From an uncultured Aquimarina sp. (GTDB taxonomy: Bacteria > Bacteroidota > Bacteroidia > Flavobacteriales > Flavobacteriaceae): a stretch of 64,000 bases of DNA. The translations under genes and the position numbers were made by a program. Position 1 is the stretch's first letter, and each line of letters starts with the position of its first letter. Location of the stretch: assembly GCA_947498785.1 (NCBI GenBank), contig CANMLS010000013.1:56917-120916 (forward strand), in the 5' to 3' direction. The notes under the pieces were generated by a model. That model did no database searches, had not been told where the DNA came from, and was given only the letters and a program-made list of their open reading frames with translations. Shown in pieces: positions 61,760 to 64,000 of this stretch.

Positions 61760-63913
61760 TTAATAACAATCTACCTTGATTTGATTTTTCTTTTCGAATG
61801 TATTTAATGGTAGATTTAATTTTGTCTTTGAAATAGTTTCTAAAACCCGTAGTACTTCTTTTTGCATTCCAATAGAACCGCAAATCATTATCACTCCATC
61901 GTTTTTTAAAATATTACTAATCAAATCAGCCTCTTTAGTTATCAAATCCTGAACATATATTTTCTCCTTTTGAGTTTGCGAATATGCGGTATGAAAACTC
62001 GATAATTGCTCTTTTTTAATAAAATCGTTATAAATCTCTAAGGAAGCTCTAGTACGTCCACCCCAAAATAAGTGAGTTTTTGACATATTTTTCTCACTAG
62101 CGATCATTCCTAAAAAAGGAGCAATTCCTGTTCCATTAGCGATCATAATAACTTCTTTTTCAGTATCTGGAAAATGAAATGTAGCGTTTTGTTTTATCGA
62201 AGCATTAATAGTATCTCCTATTTGAAGTTTACTGAAGTGGTTTGAACAAATCCCAAATTCATGTTTTTTAATACTTAAAAGAATATCTCCATTTATTTCC
62301 CCGATAGAGTACAGACGCTCAATTTTATCTTCTTTTGGAGAGAAAGAAAGAAGGTCACCAGATTGAAAATCAATGGTACGTTTCGTTCGCAAACGAAGTA
62401 AAAATGTATCATCTTTATTGATCGATGTTCTATCGAGTATTGTAAATACTTTATTTTTTCTTTCTTTCTTTTTTTGAGGTTGTTTGATATGTAAGGAAAG
62501 TCCCATAGTAGAACTCCAGATTGAAGCCCAATCTTTAAAGGCTACAAAAGATTGATTATTTATTTTATACGGGGCTATAGTCGATGTGAATAGGGGATGA
62601 GATTCTAAAGTATGATGTACATCAAGTGCATATTTGCAAAAGTCTGGATATGCTAGGGAACCTAACCCCACAACAGAAAAATGAATGTTGTTATTCGGTT
62701 GAATTGTATTGAAGTTTTTCTCGAATTTTTTTGCATTTGTTGGAGGTTCTCCTTCCCCGTATGTTGACGTGAATATGATAAGATGTTGTGCTGTTTTATA
62801 GCTGGTATAGTTGTTTAATTCTGAAATAAAAACGGTTTTTCCAATTGCAGAAAGTGCATTTGCAAAAAGAGTGGCAAAGGTGAATGTGCTTCCCGTTTCA
62901 GAACCAACCAGAATAATGTATTCAGCCTCATCCTTATCATAATTAAAATAATGCAGTTTACTTTTTTTGCGCCTTTTAATTGTCATTGTAAAACCAGAAT
63001 ACATAAAAAACAAAATAGAGCAACAGGCTATAAGTAATATGATAGACCATAAAATACTCCCTTTTCCTGTATGCAATATCATACTCCATTGGGATGCCAA
63101 AGTAACGAATGGATATAGTTCTTCACTTATGATTGTTCCTGTAAATTGATTTACAATAAGTTCTTTGTCTGATAATTTTATAAGAAAATAATCTTCTGCA
63201 GAATCAGAAAATGGAAATTCTATCGCTTTGACATTTTTAAGTGTTATAGTTTTAAAAAGATCAAAATCTTTGATAGCAATTTTTGGAGTAGATTTACTAT
63301 TTTCTGTGTTTATTTGATGAGATATTGTGTTTTTTGGAAGTAAAGAAAATTTTTCTAAAGACAAATAAACACCAGTTATTGCAATGAGAAGTATTGGTAT
63401 AAGCAGTAATCGACCTAAAACTATATGATAAAATTGAGCAAAATACTCTTTCTCAATTTTAAAAAAGAAACGCTTAATACTTCTTTGTCTTTTTAAGATT
63501 AACAAGACACCTGTAATTGCTATTATAAATAATATAAATGACACAAATCCAACAAAAAACCTTCCAATACTTTTTAGAAATAAAGAACGGTGTAGATTGG
63601 TTACGAACTTAAAAACGGTTGCCTTTTCTGTAGGTTTACCTAGCTTTTCCCCGTTTGTAGGATCGACATAAATTGTTTCACTATTTCCTTCTTTAGTAAT
63701 TACAGATGCGATCATTGCATTATTGGCATCTATTTCAAAACTAATTATTTCATCATATTGATGTTGTAGTGTATGTATTGTTTCTGCTAGAGAAAGATCG
63801 TTACTTCCTTTAATACGAAAAGATTTTATGGAGTCTGAAATGGGTTCAAACGCCAAAATAATTCCGGTAACAGATGCTATTAATATAAAGAGAGAAGAAG
63901 ATATAGCCAACAA
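61760..63913 (-). CDS. PepSY-TM, flavodoxin and FNR-domain reductase
   Basis: A multi-domain membrane flavoprotein of at least 717 residues. The first ~330 residues are PepSY-type with about four membrane helices (SSLFILIASVTGIILAFEPI, FVGFVSFILFIIAITGVLLI, LGRLLLIPILLIAITGVYLS, SIILLIACCSILFFMYSGF). A flavodoxin domain follows (EYIILVGSETGSTFTFATLF, FTSTYGEGEPPTNAKKFEKN), then a ferredoxin-NADP reductase domain (ERLYSIGEI, MIANGTGIAPFLGMI, GGRTRASLEIY). It likely transfers electrons from NADPH across the membrane, perhaps to siderophore-bound iron (inference). The TTG start shown is doubtful: the conserved segment SHLLLAIS begins five codons upstream, and no ATG precedes it in frame. Confidence 0.85.
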   Translation of the reverse strand: MLAISSSLFILIASVTGIILAFEPISDSIKSFRIKGSNDLSLAETIHTLQHQYDEIISFEIDANNAMIASVITKEGNSETIYVDPTNGEKLGKPTEKATVFKFVTNLHRSLFLKSIGRFFVGFVSFILFIIAITGVLLILKRQRSIKRFFFKIEKEYFAQFYHIVLGRLLLIPILLIAITGVYLSLEKFSLLPKNTISHQINTENSKSTPKIAIKDFDLFKTITLKNVKAIEFPFSDSAEDYFLIKLSDKELIVNQFTGTIISEELYPFVTLASQWSMILHTGKGSILWSIILLIACCSILFFMYSGFTMTIKRRKKSKLHYFNYDKDEAEYIILVGSETGSTFTFATLFANALSAIGKTVFISELNNYTSYKTAQHLIIFTSTYGEGEPPTNAKKFEKNFNTIQPNNNIHFSVVGLGSLAYPDFCKYALDVHHTLESHPLFTSTIAPYKINNQSFVAFKDWASIWSSTMGLSLHIKQPQKKKERKNKVFTILDRTSINKDDTFLLRLRTKRTIDFQSGDLLSFSPKEDKIERLYSIGEINGDILLSIKKHEFGICSNHFSKLQIGDTINASIKQNATFHFPDTEKEVIMIANGTGIAPFLGMIASEKNMSKTHLFWGGRTRASLEIYNDFIKKEQLSSFHTAYSQTQKEKIYVQDLITKEADLISNILKNDGVIMICGSIGMQKEVLRVLETISKTKLNLPLNTFEKKNQIKVDCY

Positions 63914-64000
63914 AAGATGGCTATTATAATACTCCCCATTTTTAAGACAGCTACTTAAATTGTAAATTTAATGCTGTACATATGAAAAAATCGAGAAGAA

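Overview
The window looks like the chromosome of an AT-rich marine or environmental Flavobacteriaceae member (Bacteroidota; Aquimarina-like is a guess from gene content). The reasons are a SusC/SusD pair, many lipoproteins with Cys lipoboxes, flavobacterial promoters of the TAnnTTTG type, a bacillithiol deacetylase (BshB1), a CcsB-CcsA fusion, a hybrid two-component kinase with TPRs, and a degenerate RibBA. No CRISPR array, integrase, transposase or rRNA was seen.

Region 1 (1-28237, all + strand) is a large glycan-use locus that reads as an N-glycan (high-mannose glycoprotein) utilisation system. It holds a GH130 mannoside phosphorylase (5' end cut off by the window), a CBM9-like protein, a GHL10-like lipoprotein, three dissimilar GH92 alpha-mannosidases, a glycosylasparaginase and a PNGase F-like amidase. 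These are followed by SusC, SusD, an FG-GAP/ASPIC surface protein, a FucP/NagP-type sugar MFS transporter, an ROK kinase, a NagB deaminase fused to a PIG-L deacetylase, CutC, and an exported formylglycine-generating enzyme. The inferred logic is: release the glycan from Asn, trim mannoses outside the inner membrane, import small sugars, phosphorolyse Man-GlcNAc, and deaminate glucosamine-6-P. Two small MITE-like repeat families sit in its gaps.

Region 2 (28238-36150, mostly - strand) is an accessory patch: an ABM-fold lipoprotein, a Crp/Fnr regulator, an SDR, an AlkB gene overlapped by a stand-alone Ada metal-binding domain, a DUF2938 membrane protein, an AraC regulator, a cupin, an NTF2-like protein, a duplicated-ABM lipoprotein, and a frameshifted, truncated GyrI-like pseudogene. 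A degenerate copy of the tRNA-Ser 3' end lies 4.4 kb from the intact tRNA-Ser, in the same orientation.

Region 3 (36200-52100) is core genome: tRNA-Ser(UGA), an M28 peptidase, tRNA-His(GUG), bshB1 with a trans-sulfuration enzyme, a TPR hybrid histidine kinase, a thiol-redox cluster (2-Cys peroxiredoxin, thioredoxin, DUF6952, Tpx), dgkA, ftsK, a LolA-like protein, an LptF/G permease, ribB(A) and a DegT aminotransferase.

Region 4 (52200-64000) has a nitroreductase, an NhaC antiporter, and a 760-base intergenic stretch with three related hairpin-terminated units that look like tandem small-RNA genes. It continues with a CPBP protease-like protein, RdgB, a KdsC-like phosphatase, a DUF2520 protein, the CcsBA haem-export/cytochrome c assembly protein, and a PepSY-flavodoxin-FNR reductase whose 5' end may be frameshifted.
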